Positions 1-11,905 of a stretch of 64,000 nucleotides of DNA are shown here, piece after piece. Position numbers and translations under genes: made by a program. Source of the DNA: Flaccisagitta enflata (Eukaryota > Chaetognatha > Sagittoidea > Aphragmophora); assembly GCA_965153355.1 (NCBI GenBank), contig OZ231127.1, positions 1,798,001 to 1,862,000 of the forward strand, read 5' to 3'. Each line of letters opens with the position of its first letter. The first letter of the stretch is position 1. Under the pieces are notes generated by a model. The model did not search any database and was not told where the DNA came from. It worked only from the letters and a program-made list of their open reading frames with translations.

Positions 1-1024
1 AGTTTACCGTAATCAAACTAAAATCGATTTAGTTGTTGATGAAACTATGTTTTATAGATTTAGTTTCTTAGGCTTTTAGAAAACTCTGGGCTCACCTGTG
101 GCTGCAAAGCAAGATGTTTGCTCATCATGAAATAAGAATTGTAATCAAAGGTTAAGCACTATGTCTCAAGGAAAGCTAAAGGAATGCTTATCTTTTATTG
201 TTTCTCTGGGTGAAGTGCTTAGAGACAGACACAGTGACATACAATATAATAGTGTCTTTATGAAAGCATCTTATGGTATTCTTAGTACTTTTGAATAGTA
301 TTCAAACAACTACTGACCCAAAAACCTATATTACTAGCGATATATACTACAATACATTCTAACACTATTCAAACCTATAATTGAGGTGAATTTTGCTATT
401 TCTAAGGATAGCTGTGAGGGGTCCGGATGAAACATCAGTTAGAGCTCCCAAGGCTCTTGTCCTTATTGTCGATTTTTTGTTATAAAGTAATGTTGTCCAA
501 CTCCATACATATGAGAATTCTCAGAACACTCGTTGCTTAGGTGAAGCTTATATTGTTTTAGTCTTATCCAGATTCAATTTTTTTTCAAGATCATTTTTTT
601 TTTGATTGAAAAACTAGAATAGTCTGTCACTCCTTAGGTTGAAAAGGGAAAAAAATACTCTACTGGAATCCTTATTGGATAACCCATTCAGACAAGTATT
701 TTGACCAGCCAAAGCAAGAAAAGAAATAAATCAAAGGTAAATAAAACAATTATGAGAGTGAGGTTCATTATTTCAGATGCATAAAAAATGATCGGTGAAA
801 TCTGTAGACCTCACATTTTTACTTTTGTATTTGAACTAAAGTCGCTTAAATTCACTGAGGAGAAAAAAAGAGAAAATAGAAAGTAATCCAAAGAATATGG
901 TTCTTTCACCGAGATGCACTATATGAATTGTGAAATAGAAGCGGAGAGAAAGCAGATATTTCGGAAATGGCATAGCAATCAACCGCTTCCTCATACTAAT
1001 TTTTTTCCAGTCCGCTTGATTGCT
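1..1024. other. Non-coding, nothing recognised
   Basis: AT-rich sequence with scattered stops in all frames and no repeat I could pair with another part of the window. Confidence 0.5.
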
Positions 1025-1292
1025 TTTTAGTTGCGGTCGCGCAACTGTATAAGAAACTTTGTCGGTCCATCGGTTCGTCAGTCCGTTGCAACGGACTGAC
1101 GAACCGATGGTACTTTGGTCCAGTGGTCCATGACAATCGAGTTGAAAATTACAAAAACGCAAATTTTTGATGCTGCAGCTGATCTGGTTTGTGTTCGTGA
1201 GTGTGTATGGGGTGGGCGAGGGTGTAGATGGGGGTTGCATGCCCCTGCCCATCTTGCCGCAAAGATATTGTGTCCCTCCGGGTCACTTGTTA
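1025..1292 (-). mobile_element. Hairpin element, type B
   Basis: Reverse copy. It starts with TTTTTAGTTGCG and the hairpin AGTTGCG...CGCAACT, followed by TATAAGA..CTTTGTCGGTCC, and ends in the type B end GGGTCACTTGTTA. Its core holds a perfect 44-bp palindrome (1067-1110). Confidence 0.75.
1067..1110. repeat. Perfect 44-bp palindrome
   Basis: Two exact 22-base arms with no spacer: CCATCGGTTCGT... meets ...ACGAACCGATGG at position 1088/1089. The sequence is the tetranucleotide-like core of the surrounding element folded back on itself. Confidence 0.9.
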
Positions 1293-1654
1293 ATTCTTAA
1301 TGTTCTTGACACGAGTGTAAACGAGTTTTCATTATCACTATTAAAGTATTATTTGCGTCAAATATGAATATAATTTGTAGAACGAGCGAAACAAATCCTT
1401 TTTTGTCCAATAAAAAAGATATTTAAGTCATAATCTTCAAACTTAAATCACTTATAGGGCAGATAATAATGACTGAACATAACCCAAAAGAATCAATTCT
1501 TATATAGAATAACTACGACGATTACGATCAAGTTTATTGATTGATGATGTATCGTAACATCTGTCGCACAATTATTGATAAAAGGACCTGAGGCTATCAT
1601 ATTTCAACTAACGCATTTGGATTTGAATGAATTTTACCATTAGCTAGAGCATAA

Positions 1655-1855
1655 ACAAGGCTGGATACACGGCTACCAAAGTCGCGTGCGGGTGGGCAGG
1701 GGCCATATTTGAGGTCACCAGACCATTTGGAAGGAGCAGTGAGGTCAAAGAAATAAAATCATAAAAAAAATAAAGTGTGACTGACCAACCAACCGACCAA
1801 CCGACCAATGGACGGACAAAGGGGGTTGTAGAGTCGCGTGCACGCAACTAAAAAA
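1655..1855 (+). mobile_element. Hairpin element, type A
   Basis: Starts ACAAGGCTGGATACACGGCT, then AGTCGCGTGCGGGTGGGCAG, GGAGCAGTGAGG, a CCAACCGA core, and ends in the hairpin AGTCGCGTGCACGCAACT plus AAAAA. Type A is the commonest repeat in the window. It has no coding capacity and must be moved in trans. The layout (subterminal inverted repeat, microsatellite core, 3' hairpin) is that of Helentron-associated elements. Confidence 0.8.
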
Positions 1856-2359
1856 GCTTTATTTTGCTCATGAATCTCATTTGAATAGATACAGGTTAAG
1901 TCGAGTTATGCAAAACATGTGACACCCTCCCCAAAAAAACGCTTTAAAATTACAAAAAAATACCCTATTATTTTCAAAAGCAAATCATTTCTGAAAGAAA
2001 ACAGTTAGGGACATGCAAATTGCGCCATTGCATAGCTTTTAAGGGCTCTTTAATTTGCTCATGAATTTTGATTGATTTGGACAAAGACAACATGGCTTAT
2101 ATGCAAAAAGAAGTAAAGAGAAGAATTGTATTTTAGAAGCAAATACCATCCTTACAGGTGTAATAAATCATAAATAAATTGTTTTAGATAGTTGAAATTA
2201 ATAGAATCAAAGATAAATTGCCTCTTCACACATACTGATTCATTAAAAATCAAACAAATCAGTATACTATTCATATAAAGTTAAAATAAATGAAGTCTTT
2301 GTGATGTTTTATCAATTATTGTGCGACAGGTGTTATTAGTTGTCAAAATTATTGAAAAA

Positions 2360-2550
2360 ACAAGGCTGAATACACGTCTACCTCAGTCGCGTGCAGGTGG
2401 GCAGGGGCTATAATTTTGGTCAATGGAACATTTGAGCAGGAGCAGTAAGGCCAAAACCCTCATAATCGCCGAAAAAATAAAGTGTGACGAACGGACGGTC
2501 CGACGCACCGACAAAGCTGGGTGTAGAGTCGCGTAGAACGCGACTAAAAA
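2360..2550 (+). mobile_element. Hairpin element, type A
   Basis: Forward copy: ACAAGGCTGAATACACG at the start, AGTCGCGTGCAGGTGGGC, GGAGCAGTAAGGCC, a GACGGACGG core, and the hairpin AGTCGCGTAGAACGCGACT plus AAAAA at the end. Confidence 0.8.
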
Positions 2551-2690
2551 ACAAAATTGTCGTCAATTATCTGGCTTTTCCGATGTTTATCTTTTCTCTC
2601 TCCCTCTTTCTTTGCCTGTGATGACACTTCTTAAAGTGGATTCGCAAACTTTAGGAAAGAACTCTTGTTCTGCATTTGAACCACACGCTC

Positions 2691-2697
2691 TATAAAA
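2691..2697 (+). promoter_or_regulatory. TATA box of the receptor gene
   Basis: TATAAAA lies 128 bp before the ATG at 2819, so transcription would start near 2720 and give a short 5' leader. That leader contains an out-of-frame upstream ATG (in gaATGtattgg) that overlaps the main start, which may lower translation. Confidence 0.55.
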
Positions 2698-2818
2698 CAT
2701 CAACAGTCTTTTCCGTAATGTAATCAGTGAATGTATTGGTTCAAATTCAACTGGATTGCATGTGCAACTGCTTCTTCATTCTGCAAGGATCTTTTTCGAT
2801 TCGAAAACCACCGGAGTC

Positions 2819-2887
2819 ATGGGTCAAAGACTGTTTTGCCTCGTCCTTTTCTTCTACTCATTGGCAACTATAGCAGTCTTTGCTAAG
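2819..2887 (+). CDS. Receptor gene exon 1: signal peptide
   Basis: Encodes 23 residues starting MGQRLFCLVLFFYSL: a short polar start, a hydrophobic core and a V-F-A motif before K that fits signal peptidase cleavage. The exon ends in phase 0 at AAG followed by GTAAAT. The next exon found (12539) also starts in phase 0. This ATG was chosen because it gives a clean signal peptide and follows a TATA box at a suitable distance. The link to exon 2 over a 9.65-kb intron is inferred from phase, strand and the need for a secretory start; another small exon between them cannot be excluded. Confidence 0.6.
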
Positions 2888-3027
2888 GTAAATAATCTTA
2901 TTACATTCATTTTATTCACGATATTTTTATGCAACTCTTTCGGGACTCATAACCTCACCAATATTTTGCTGTTACTACATTGGTCGGTATGTTGGTCGGT
3001 TTGTTGGTCGGTAGGTTAGATAGTTGG

Positions 3028-4095
3028 TCGCTTCAAATACAGTACAATGGGAGCAATGACGACCTAGACTGGAGGATAGATTTTAGTTACCTTAATTTTG
3101 TTTGTACTATCTGCGCCAAAAGAAACGCGACACCTACCTTAAATATATTGGCTTCTAAAGACGCTAGAGACTTTTTGAAAAAAAAGAACATATTAATCTA
3201 CACCAAAAGATCTACAAAATGAGTCCAATCTGGTATCTGTATCTGAAAGCGTTTAGGAATAGCAAGCATAAGAAAGGAAATAGTCATTTAAAGAATTGAT
3301 AAAAAAATTAAGGAAAAAAAAGAATAGAAAAAATTACATATAAGTTTAACTTTGGTTATCTCAGCTTCTGGAAAAGCTAGATGATTTTTCCAAAAAAGCA
3401 AATTGATCTACATTGAAACATCTAAAAGATGAGTGCCATCTGGGTTCTGTAGCACAAACCATTCGGAAATGGCAAGCAAAAGAGTAGACCTGTTTCAAAA
3501 ATCATAAGCTTGCAAAAACTGTGGACAAATAAGAAAAGGTTATTACATCTGTTAATGAAGAAATGCGATAAAAATTGCTTTTTTGATTCACAGCCTGATT
3601 TATTTGTAATAAAAAAAACTTACTTAACTTGCAGTTCCTCTCAGTTGCCAAATTTTGTCTGAGTATGGTCAATAAATCATCTCATTCCCAGGGTTTTGCA
3701 TTTTTTTGGCGAAGATGATATCATAAAATATTTGAGATCTAGGGTAATAATGTTGCTTTAATGAGTGAAAATTTTTGCGTCTCTCAAACTTCATCTTGCG
3801 ACTTGACCTCATCAAGACTGCATTTTTCAAAATTCTAACCTATCTCAATAGATCAGGTGGAAAATTTTACATGGTTTTAAAAATAAATCAGCTCAATTGG
3901 TCAGTGTTGGCCAAAAGATATTCGTTATTCGTTATCTTTGGATATTCGAATAAAAATGGTGGTTATCTTCATCTTATCTTTTTTTTATTCTGAGTGGTCG
4001 AATAATCATCTTATCTTCATCTTATCTTTTCATTTTTTGGGAATTATCTTATTCGAAAAAATTTGAATAACTTCGAATAATCATTCTTTTTTTTC
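3028..4095. repeat. Dispersed repeat, inverted partner of 10810-11330
   Basis: The stretch around 3040-3100 (GGGAGCAATGACGACCTAGAC) is the reverse complement of 11260-11325, and 3720-3900 (ATATTTGAGATCTAGGG, CTTGCGAC) that of 10975-11250. Both copies also carry the same ATCTTATCTT/TATTCGAATAA block, entered at AGTGTTGGCCAA (about 3902 here). The second copy lacks about 600 internal bases. Positions 3160-3260 and 3370-3490 are diverged duplicates of each other. Confidence 0.65.
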
Positions 4096-4530
4096 AAAAT
4101 GGGAAAAAATGTCATCAGCTGACTTCTATTTCCCAGCATTTTCTTAAGACCACCATGACGGTCGACCATTTTTTTCCTAAATTTCTCTAAAAAAAATTTA
4201 GTGATAAGGTGAGGAGTTGCCGCGTTCAAACCTGCCTTTGTTTGCCTTCTGTTATAATGGGAAGTATTTTTAAAAAATCGATCTTTACTTCTGTCCTCCT
4301 GGCTGAAAAGTGCAAATTTCTGGAGAATGTGAAATCAGGTGAAATTATGATTTCTGAGCATTATAACATCTGCCCACCAACACAACTGCGTCTGCCCACC
4401 AACATTAGTGCCCCTGCCCACCCTCATAACAGCCTCCGGCTCACCAAATCACTGCTCCTGCCCCCTGCATTACAGCTCCTGCCCACGCCTATCCCGTGAG
4501 CACGATGTTTGACGTGTTTCCGGCCCACAA

Positions 4531-4533
<3 letters not shown>

Positions 4534-4603
<70 letters not shown>

Positions 4604-4693
4604 CATCAGATCATGTCGGTTACCCTGCTTTTTTCCTGACTTTCGGGCTGACTCACTGTCTTGTCTGTCTGTCTCTGTCTGTCTGTCTCTCTG

Positions 4694-4783
<90 letters not shown>
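4534..4783. repeat. (CT)n and (CTGT)n microsatellites
   Basis: Two CT runs (4534-4600 and 4697-4783) separated by unique sequence and a CTGT-rich stretch. Open frames through them on both strands are artefacts. Confidence 0.95.
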
Positions 4784-4787
<4 letters not shown>

Positions 4788-4998
4788 GCCGCATACGAAA
4801 AGGAGGGGGACACATCACATCAACATGAGATGACAGATAGCAAAGGGTGGCGGCAGAAAATTTATAACACAAAGACAAGTAATTCTTTATTGATGAGACG
4901 CGAGTAAACGAAATACCAATCATTGCAACATTTTACAATTGTAGATCTTCATTGACCAAAATTCCCATTATCGCAATTTTGTCATCAGCCTGATCAGA

Positions 4999-5176
4999 AC
5001 AAGGCCGGATACACGGCCAATACCAGTTGCCAATGGGTGGGCAGGGGCGGAAATGCGCGTTTCCACACTTTTCGACTCGTGCTGACGGACCGACGGACGG
5101 ACCGATGGATGGACCGACGGACGGACCAACGGACGGACGGACAAAGGCTCTTATAGAGTTGCATGTCCGCAACTAA
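4999..5176 (+). mobile_element. Hairpin element, type B
   Basis: Starts ACAAGGCCGGATACACGGCC like type A, but the subterminal motif is AGTTGCC and the terminal hairpin AGTTGCATGTCCGCAACT. The core is GGACCGAC/GGACGGAC. The shared type A start with a type B stem makes it a useful intermediate. Confidence 0.75.
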
Positions 5177-5179
5177 TAA

Positions 5180-5810
5180 TTGATATCAAATTGTGATGCC
5201 AGTCATAGCCAAATACATAATATTTCTTTTAGAGTAGATAACACAGCAAACGCTATTCAGCCCAATCCAAACCTGAAGGAGACAGAAAAAAAATTGAATT
5301 ACGGAGAAAATTCTTGCCTCTTAGCATCTCAATAGTTTATCCATTTGGGTGCTTCACATAGCAAAAGTTGCTTATTTCTTTTCATCCTCTTTACCTAATA
5401 TGGAGTGGCTAATTTTAGGACCCTTACCATTTTTCTTTTATCAAAAATCGTTTATCTTCCGTTTTTTCAAAAATTGTTTTTGAGAGCCTAATTTGTATAT
5501 TGCAGTAGGATAAAAAGTATGCTGATCTTCTTTGAAATAACTTTTGTAAATTTTAGCTCTTTAGAGAATTGTTAATTTGCTTTTTCACAAGCTTTTACGT
5601 AACTTATACTCAGATATTTTAATTTATTTTAACAAAAATCATGATTTTTTAAAGTCAACAATTGTTCCTTTTGTAACAAGACTACATAGGATTTTGCTGA
5701 ATTCTGGGAAATCTGAGTAAACTTTAGGGCCAAAACAAAAATGGAAGACGAAGGAATTTTGAGAAAAGGAAAACGGTCATCTTCATGATTTTTTTAACTC
5801 CATATTGGGT

Positions 5811-5812
<2 letters not shown>
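5180..5812. other. Non-coding, nothing recognised
   Basis: AT-rich intron sequence without exon signals or repeats I could match. Confidence 0.5.
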
Positions 5813-5813
<1 letters not shown>

Positions 5814-5903
<90 letters not shown>

Positions 5904-5911
5904 TGTGTGTG
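5814..5911. repeat. (GT)n microsatellite
   Basis: About 98 bp of almost pure GT with one GTTT interruption near the end. Confidence 0.95.
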
Positions 5912-6011
5912 TTATCACAGCAGACCACATTATACTATGACAAGCCTAATTCTCAATAAGCCAATTGATGTAAGGCAAAGGTAGCAATGTAATAGCAGCC
6001 CAAAGGCGGTA

Positions 6012-6600
6012 AGTGGTCAGCGGTACCCGTGCCCTGCTTGAGTTTTGTGTGATTTAAGTTGAGGGGGAGCAGGGCAGCGGCCCCGAAGGGGACGAAGTCC
6101 TGTAGAACACAGGGGGAATCTGTCCGTCCATCCGTCCGTCCTGCCCCATCCTCAGGGCTTCTCCTCCTTCGGGGCCTATTCTGACCCTAATTCTGCCAAA
6201 TAGCCCAAATCCATGCAATATGGCCCAAATCTAAGCAAAATGGCCCAATTCCAAGCATAATGGCCAAAATCCAAGCAAAATGGCCCAAATCTGGTCAGAA
6301 TTTAGGTATTGGAGGCCAAAATGATGGATCTCAGGCCAGAATTAGGGTTTTCTGGCAAGATTTGGGCCATTTTGCTTGGATTTAGGCCATTATGCTTGGA
6401 ATTTGACCATTTTGCTTAGATTTGGGCCATATTGCCTGGATTTGGGCTATTTAGCAGAATTAGGGTCAGAATAGGCCCCGAAGGAGATGAAGCCCTGAGG
6501 ATGGGGCAGGGGGGGACGTACGGACGTACGGACGTACGGACGGACAGATTCCCCCTGTGTTCTACAGGACTTCGTCCCCTTCGGGGCCGCTGCCCAAAAA
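6012..6600. mobile_element. Foldback element, GGGCAGCGGCCCC family, copy 1
   Basis: An entry end reading GGTCAGCGGTACCC, then two inverted arms of roughly 165 bp (about 6070-6230 and 6430-6600). Each arm holds GGGCAGCGGCCCCGAAGG, a CTGTAGAACACAGGGG block and a GTCC/GGAC microsatellite. Between the arms lie repeats of about 20 bp based on GCCCAAATCCAAGCAAAATG, in one orientation before the centre and the other after it. No protein is encoded. Confidence 0.8.
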
Positions 6601-6614
6601 CTATTGATGAATGA

Positions 6615-6780
6615 AAAAGGTTACCAACCAGATAAAATATCCCATCACTCGGTTTTGGTATCCAACGGGTCCAGAGGAAAATCCAACCAAATGTTCTTTG
6701 CTGATTGTGCATGCATGTCTGTTAGACAAGTGAAGAATACTGAATGAATTCAATGAAACAATGATTTGGACGGAGTATAG
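6615..6780. repeat. Dispersed repeat, partner of 8668-8845
   Basis: Shares AAAGGTTACCAACCAGAT, CCCATCACTC, a GTATCC.A.GGGTCCA block, TTCTTTGCTGATT and GTTAGA.AAGTGAA.AAT with the second copy, in the same orientation. Confidence 0.7.
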
Positions 6781-6806
6781 GATCTTATGGGGGGAATGAT
6801 GACTAC

Positions 6807-7431
6807 AAGTGACGCGTGGTTGCAATAGCGTTGCAGACGGGTGGGCAAGGGCATGAAACCCCCATCCACACCCACCCCACACACACTCAGCCAATCACAA
6901 ATGTGCATTTTTGCACCTTTCAACTCAATCACCACAGACCGACGGACCAACGGATGGACAAAGCCTCTTATAGAATTGCGTGTCCAATACTAAAAAGAAA
7001 CAAATGACGCAGGGTCACAATATTGTTGCGGACGGGTTGGCAGGGGCGTACAAACCCCATCTACACCATCGCCCAGCCCACACACACTCACACACAAAAG
7101 ATAATCAAAACGGCAGCATCAAAGTGTGTTTTCGCACTTTTCAACTCCATCATCATGGACCAACAGACAGATGGACGAACGGACGGACAATGCCTCATTG
7201 AGTTGCGTGTCTGCAACTAACAAATGACGCAAGGTCGCAATATAATTGCGGACGGGTAGGCAGGGGCAGCCAACCCCCATCCACTCCTAACCCACCTTCC
7301 CACACACACATACACAGAAAGCTCGTTTTCCCACCTTTTTGACTTGATCACCTCTACGGAGTACGGACAGACCAATGGACCAAAGGACCGATGGACAGAC
7401 AAGGCCACTTTTAGAGTTGGACGTCCTCAAC
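6807..7431 (+). mobile_element. Tandem trio of type B hairpin elements
   Basis: Three head-to-tail copies: 6807-6996, 7001-7220 and 7221-7431. Each has a start of the ACAAATGACGCAGGGTCAC type, (G)TTGCGGACGGGT.GGCA, ACCCCCATCCAC, CACACACTCA, a GGACCGAC core and a GAGTTGCGTGTC end. The second and third abut with no spacer. Confidence 0.75.
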
Positions 7432-8177
7432 ACATTTACCTAAAATTCGCCTCATTTTTCCATCCCTCTTAATGACGCTGTGGCTGACTACCTCTTGTTT
7501 CCGGACGCTAGAGTGACGAGACGCAAATTTGGTCTGCGAAATTATATTTATAAGAATCATTATTTTGTAAACAAACAAACGTTAGAAAACATCGATCTAT
7601 ATTAATCTATATCAATCTAGTACCTGCGAAACTTCAACGTAATTCCAGCATAAACGGGTAACCAGGCATTAATTGATATTAAGCATATTTAATCTGAAAA
7701 GGATGAGAGAACCATTAGTATTACTTCGGCTTCTTTTCTTATAAACGCAAAAATAAGGAAAAAAGGAAAAAAATTAAGGACGAACGATTTCTTAACCAAT
7801 GTATATACGTTCTAAAGAAGAGGAAATATTTAGCGCGAACCTTTGGCAAATTTGGGCAAATTTGGAATCTTTAGAATTGAGAGAGCGACGGCGGAGGAAA
7901 GTTAAGACTCAAAAAACAAATGATCAACCGCGGAGACCACCACAGACGCATTGCGACTCTCCTCCTTGGCAATCATCGGATGTGCGTATCCGTCAACAAA
8001 ATGCGGAAACGCGGCTACTTTATAACATTTGGACAGGGCTAAAACATTTAAATACTGTCTCTTAATGACAGATTGACAGACTGATATGGCAAATTATCAT
8101 ATTTCAATCTTTTCAATCGTATTTGTATTTGTATTTGACTCCATAAATTGCTGTGTTGGTTGATCAGTTCGTCCCTC

Positions 8178-8179
<2 letters not shown>
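7432..8179. other. Non-coding; weak 88-codon open frame
   Basis: A plus-strand frame at 7799-8065 is open but resembles no family I know. The block CGCCTCATTTTTCCATCCCTC near 7450 recurs near 9020, so at least part of the stretch is repetitive. Confidence 0.4.
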
Positions 8180-8559
<380 letters not shown>

Positions 8560-8667
8560 CTATATACAAGTAACTCGGCTATAATAGTAACTCTCGTCCT
8601 TTGTTTTTATGTATTTTAATAAGGCAATGTTGTCACAGGTCATAAAGGATGTTACGTTATCACGATT

Positions 8668-8845
8668 GAGAAAGGTTACCAACCAGATGCAGATAAAATT
8701 TCCCATCACTCCGTTTCAGTATCCGATGGGTCCATAAAGCAAGCTCTAAAATGAAGACGAAAATTCACCCCAAAATTCTTTGCTGATTTTTCGAGCGTGC
8801 CTGTTAGATAAGTGAAAAATGCTAAATGAAATTACGATTTTGACG
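8668..8845. repeat. Dispersed repeat, partner of 6615-6780
   Basis: Diverged direct copy of the 6615 repeat, located just before a type D hairpin element. Confidence 0.7.
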
Positions 8846-8862
8846 GATGGCTGTAACACACT

Positions 8863-9014
8863 TTTTAGATGCGACAAAGCACCTCTATAACAGGCTGTGT
8901 CCCTTGGTTGGTCAGTCGGTTGGTCGGTTAGTTGGTCAGTCGGTCGGTTGGTTGGTCGGTAACGCATTTGTTCAACAATCCATACTAAGCACCTATTGGC
9001 CTACTTGGCCTTGT
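8863..9014 (-). mobile_element. Hairpin element, type D
   Basis: Begins TTTTTAGATGCGACAAAGCACCTCTATAAC (hairpin AGRTGC/GCACCT), then a GGTTGGTC core, GGTAACGCATTTGTTC, GCACCTATTGGCC and CTTGGCCTTGTTT. Two better matched copies lie at 38716 and 57779. Confidence 0.75.
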
Positions 9015-9185
9015 TTACCTAAAATAAGCTTCATTTTTCCATCCCTCTTGATGATGCGATGCGATCTTACTCCTTGGCTATCTTTGGATATGCATCTCTG
9101 TCATGCGATCGCCGACGCTTACTCTGGATACTCATTTTGTCAACCTGAAATAATTTGCTATATGTTTTCATTTGTTTCCCCGTTT

Positions 9186-9373
9186 GTTTGCTAGTTTCTT
9201 CATTCAAGCATTCATTCCTTCGTTCATTTGTTCAGTCGTTCGTTTGTTCATTGATTCATTCATTTGTTCATTCATTCCGTTGTTCATTTGTCTGTTCGTT
9301 TGTTTGTTTGTTCATGCATTCTTTTATTCATTCGTTTGTTTGTTTGTTCATTCGTTCATTTGTTTGTTTGTTG
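9186..9373. repeat. TTCATTCG/TTTG tandem repeat
   Basis: Irregular array of TTCA, TTCG and TTTG tetramers. Confidence 0.9.
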
Positions 9374-9379
9374 TCACAT

Positions 9380-10230
9380 GAATTGGTGGCTTACTTGGCA
9401 ATTTGACAGTCTCTGTGTCCTTGTGTAGAAACATAGTCATCAGCATGTGTCGCTCCCTAACAAATATGCTCTTTTTAGGAAAAATTGAAAAAGAAAAAAA
9501 AACCAAAGCAGATAAGTCGGAAAGGAAGGACGATTAATCATAACTACAAGTGATTTTTTTCAATGCAAAGTAATAACGTTCTTGTTGTGGACATGAACAA
9601 AAGCGTCATTGTCACTGGATGACTTTGATTGTGCGCGCTCTTCAATCAAGGAAAAGGAAAGTTTCCCATAGATCAAGAAAATAGGTCTAACAGGTTCCTC
9701 TCATCACTGTCAACAAAAGTCATTTTCCCCAAAAAGTCTATAGTGAACAAGGTGGGTAGAAATTTCTTTTGTATTTGAATGAGTGAGAGCATTCCATATC
9801 AAAAACTAGCTTGACCTTGTTCATCTTGGAAGTCTAAGATCGATTTTTTTACTCCCTTTTCCTGAAAAGCTAGAAAGATTTGGATTGGATGATGGAATTC
9901 TGTATGTTTGGGCAGGGGCAGGGCCGGGGCAGCCCTCAGAGGTCCCGGGTGACCTTAAGAGAATCGCTTGTTTAGCAATTGCTTAGGGCCATTAAAGATA
10001 AATAATCTTACATAACGTAGATCTGTTTGGAGAGATACTCTTAAAACATGATTGGAGCTTTGAGATTTCACCTTTGAGACTGGGATTTGAGTCTTAAGGC
10101 TGGGATTGAAGCCTCCAGGCCGGCATTTGATCCTAAAAGGGGTGGACATACAGAGGAGAAAACGGGAAACTTCCCCAATGCATGAAAGCAAAAGTCATTG
10201 TGCTACTACCAAACAAAGCTCATATAGAAA
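9380..10230. other. Non-coding, nothing recognised
   Basis: Intron 1 sequence with no exon signal or clear repeat. A short GGGGCAGGGCCGGGGC tract lies near 9912. Confidence 0.45.
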
Positions 10231-10232
10231 TA

Positions 10233-10611
10233 CAGTAGGACCCTGCCTCATCGGTCCCATTGGGACTAAAGATTTTTCAACCTTTAAACATTCTTGGTCG
10301 TGTGCTATGCGACTAGACCCCGCTTTGTTGGTCTGTCTGTCAGTCGGTCCGTTGGTCGGTTGGTCCATCACATTTTACTTTTTTTGGGTTTTTGCATTCT
10401 TTGGCCTCACTGCTCCTGCCCAAATGATCAAGTGACCTCAAATACGGCCCCTGCTCACCCGCACATGACTGGGGTAGCTGTATATCTGGCCTTGTTTAAC
10501 CTTTAAATAGAGGTGAAATCACATAAAAAACTATCATTTGGGACCTAAAAATGTTGACCTTTATTGATGGGGAACCTTTAAAAGCGAGGCCGTATTTGCG
10601 GGGTTCCACTA
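10233..10611. mobile_element. pogo-like element split by a hairpin element
   Basis: Left end TA-CAGTAGGACCCTGCCTCA; the right end (GCGGGGTTCCACTATA) is its approximate inverse, as in pogo/Tigger-type elements. A type A hairpin element (10289-10497) sits inside it, and AACCTTTAAA occurs on both sides of that insertion. Confidence 0.6.
10289..10497 (-). mobile_element. Hairpin element, type A (nested)
   Basis: Reverse copy: GTCGTGTGCTATGCGACT hairpin, CCCCGCTTTGTTGGTC, a GGTCGGTT core, CACTGCTCCTGCCC and GTATATCTGGCCTTGTTT. Flanked by the 10-bp direct repeat AACCTTTAAA (10279-10288 and 10498-10507). Confidence 0.75.
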
Positions 10612-10809
10612 TACCCAGCATAAGAAACAAATCAGTAAGGATCTTATACTCAAAAAAATGATAAAAGAAAATCATTAAAAATTCCCTTTTTATATTGATA
10701 GCTTTCGTAGTAGGATATGTTTTTAAATGGGTTTCTTTGAGAGTTAAATCAGTCAATGTCCCGTTGGGCTCGATTTTGCTTGGTAAGTTTGTTTCACAAA
10801 TCATTCGAA

Positions 10810-11330
10810 AAAGTTATTCAAAAAACGAATAAAAGATAATCATCTTATCTTATCTTCATCTTTGGAAAATTCAGCCTTATCTTATCTTTATCTTATCTTT
10901 TTGTAAATTTGGCCATTTTATCTTTTATCTTATTCGAATAATCATGATGAGTTATCTTGGCCAACACTGCAATTGGTCTATTTTTAGAAGTTTTATGGCC
11001 ATTTAAAGTTTTGCTCAAAAATTGATTTGTTTAACTTTTGTTTATTAAACATAGCAGTAAAACCTGTAATAATGGTCCATTTGAGATGATTTTTTTCCAA
11101 AATTATATAAAATCTTTTGCCCGATTTAATGAAAATGGTTAGAACCATGAAAAATGTGTTGATGATGTCATGTCGCAAGTTGAGGTTTAAGAGGCACAAA
11201 TATATTCACTCAATAGAGCGACCTTTAATTAGCCTAGATCTCAAATATTTCATAATACAAATGAAATTAGGATACCTAAAATCTATCCTCCAGTCTAGGT
11301 CGTCATTGCTCCCATCGAACTGTTAGTCTC
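10810..11330. repeat. Dispersed repeat, inverted partner of 3028-4095
   Basis: Carries the ATCTTATCTT block ending TTGGCCAACACTGCAATTGG and then the reverse complement of 3720-3900 and 3040-3100. Confidence 0.65.
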
Positions 11331-11366
11331 TTGTCCTTATCATGGATTTTGGTTCAGTAGTATTAA

Positions 11367-11905
11367 AGAAGGCCAACACCTATAAGTCGCGTGCGAGACT
11401 TACATAATTACCTAATTACATAGCCACATAGCTTTAAAAAACTGCCACTGAATATAATTCACTTAAGAGAACTTAAAATAATCTAAAATGATCTAAAATG
11501 ACTTAGAATGACCTAAATTGACTTAATTTGACCTAAAATGACTAAAATGACTTGAGTGACTAAAGTGATGTAAATTCAGTTAAATTGACTTACTTTGTCT
11601 GAAAATGACTTTGTATGACTTAAATTGAATGAAAATGACTTAAATTGACTTTAACTGATATAAATTAACATGAATTGACCTAAAATCACTGATATAACAA
11701 AAATAACCAAAACGAATCAAATGACTTAGATTGTCTTGAAATGACCTAAAATGACTTGAAATTATCTTATTTTACCTAAAATGACCTAATTGACTCAAAA
11801 TGAGTTGGTAGGAATAAAACGAACAAAGAAAGTAAAATGTGACCAACCAACTGACCAACCATCGGACAATGCGGGGTGTAGAGTCGCGTGGCACGCGACT
11901 AAAAA
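11367..11905 (+). mobile_element. Hairpin element, type E, with TGACTTAAAA core
   Basis: Starts AGGCCAACACCTATAAGTCGCGTGCGAGACTT (AAGTC...GACTT is itself a hairpin) and ends in AGTCGCGTGGCACGCGACT plus AAAAA, like type A. The interior is a degenerate array of about 330 bp built from TGACTTAAAATGACCTAAA units, unlike the short core of types A-D. Confidence 0.7.

Noticed and set aside
7799-8065. 88-codon plus-strand frame with unusual composition
   Set aside because: No family resemblance, no clear splice sites, and parts of the region are repeated near 9020. Not excluded, but not supported.
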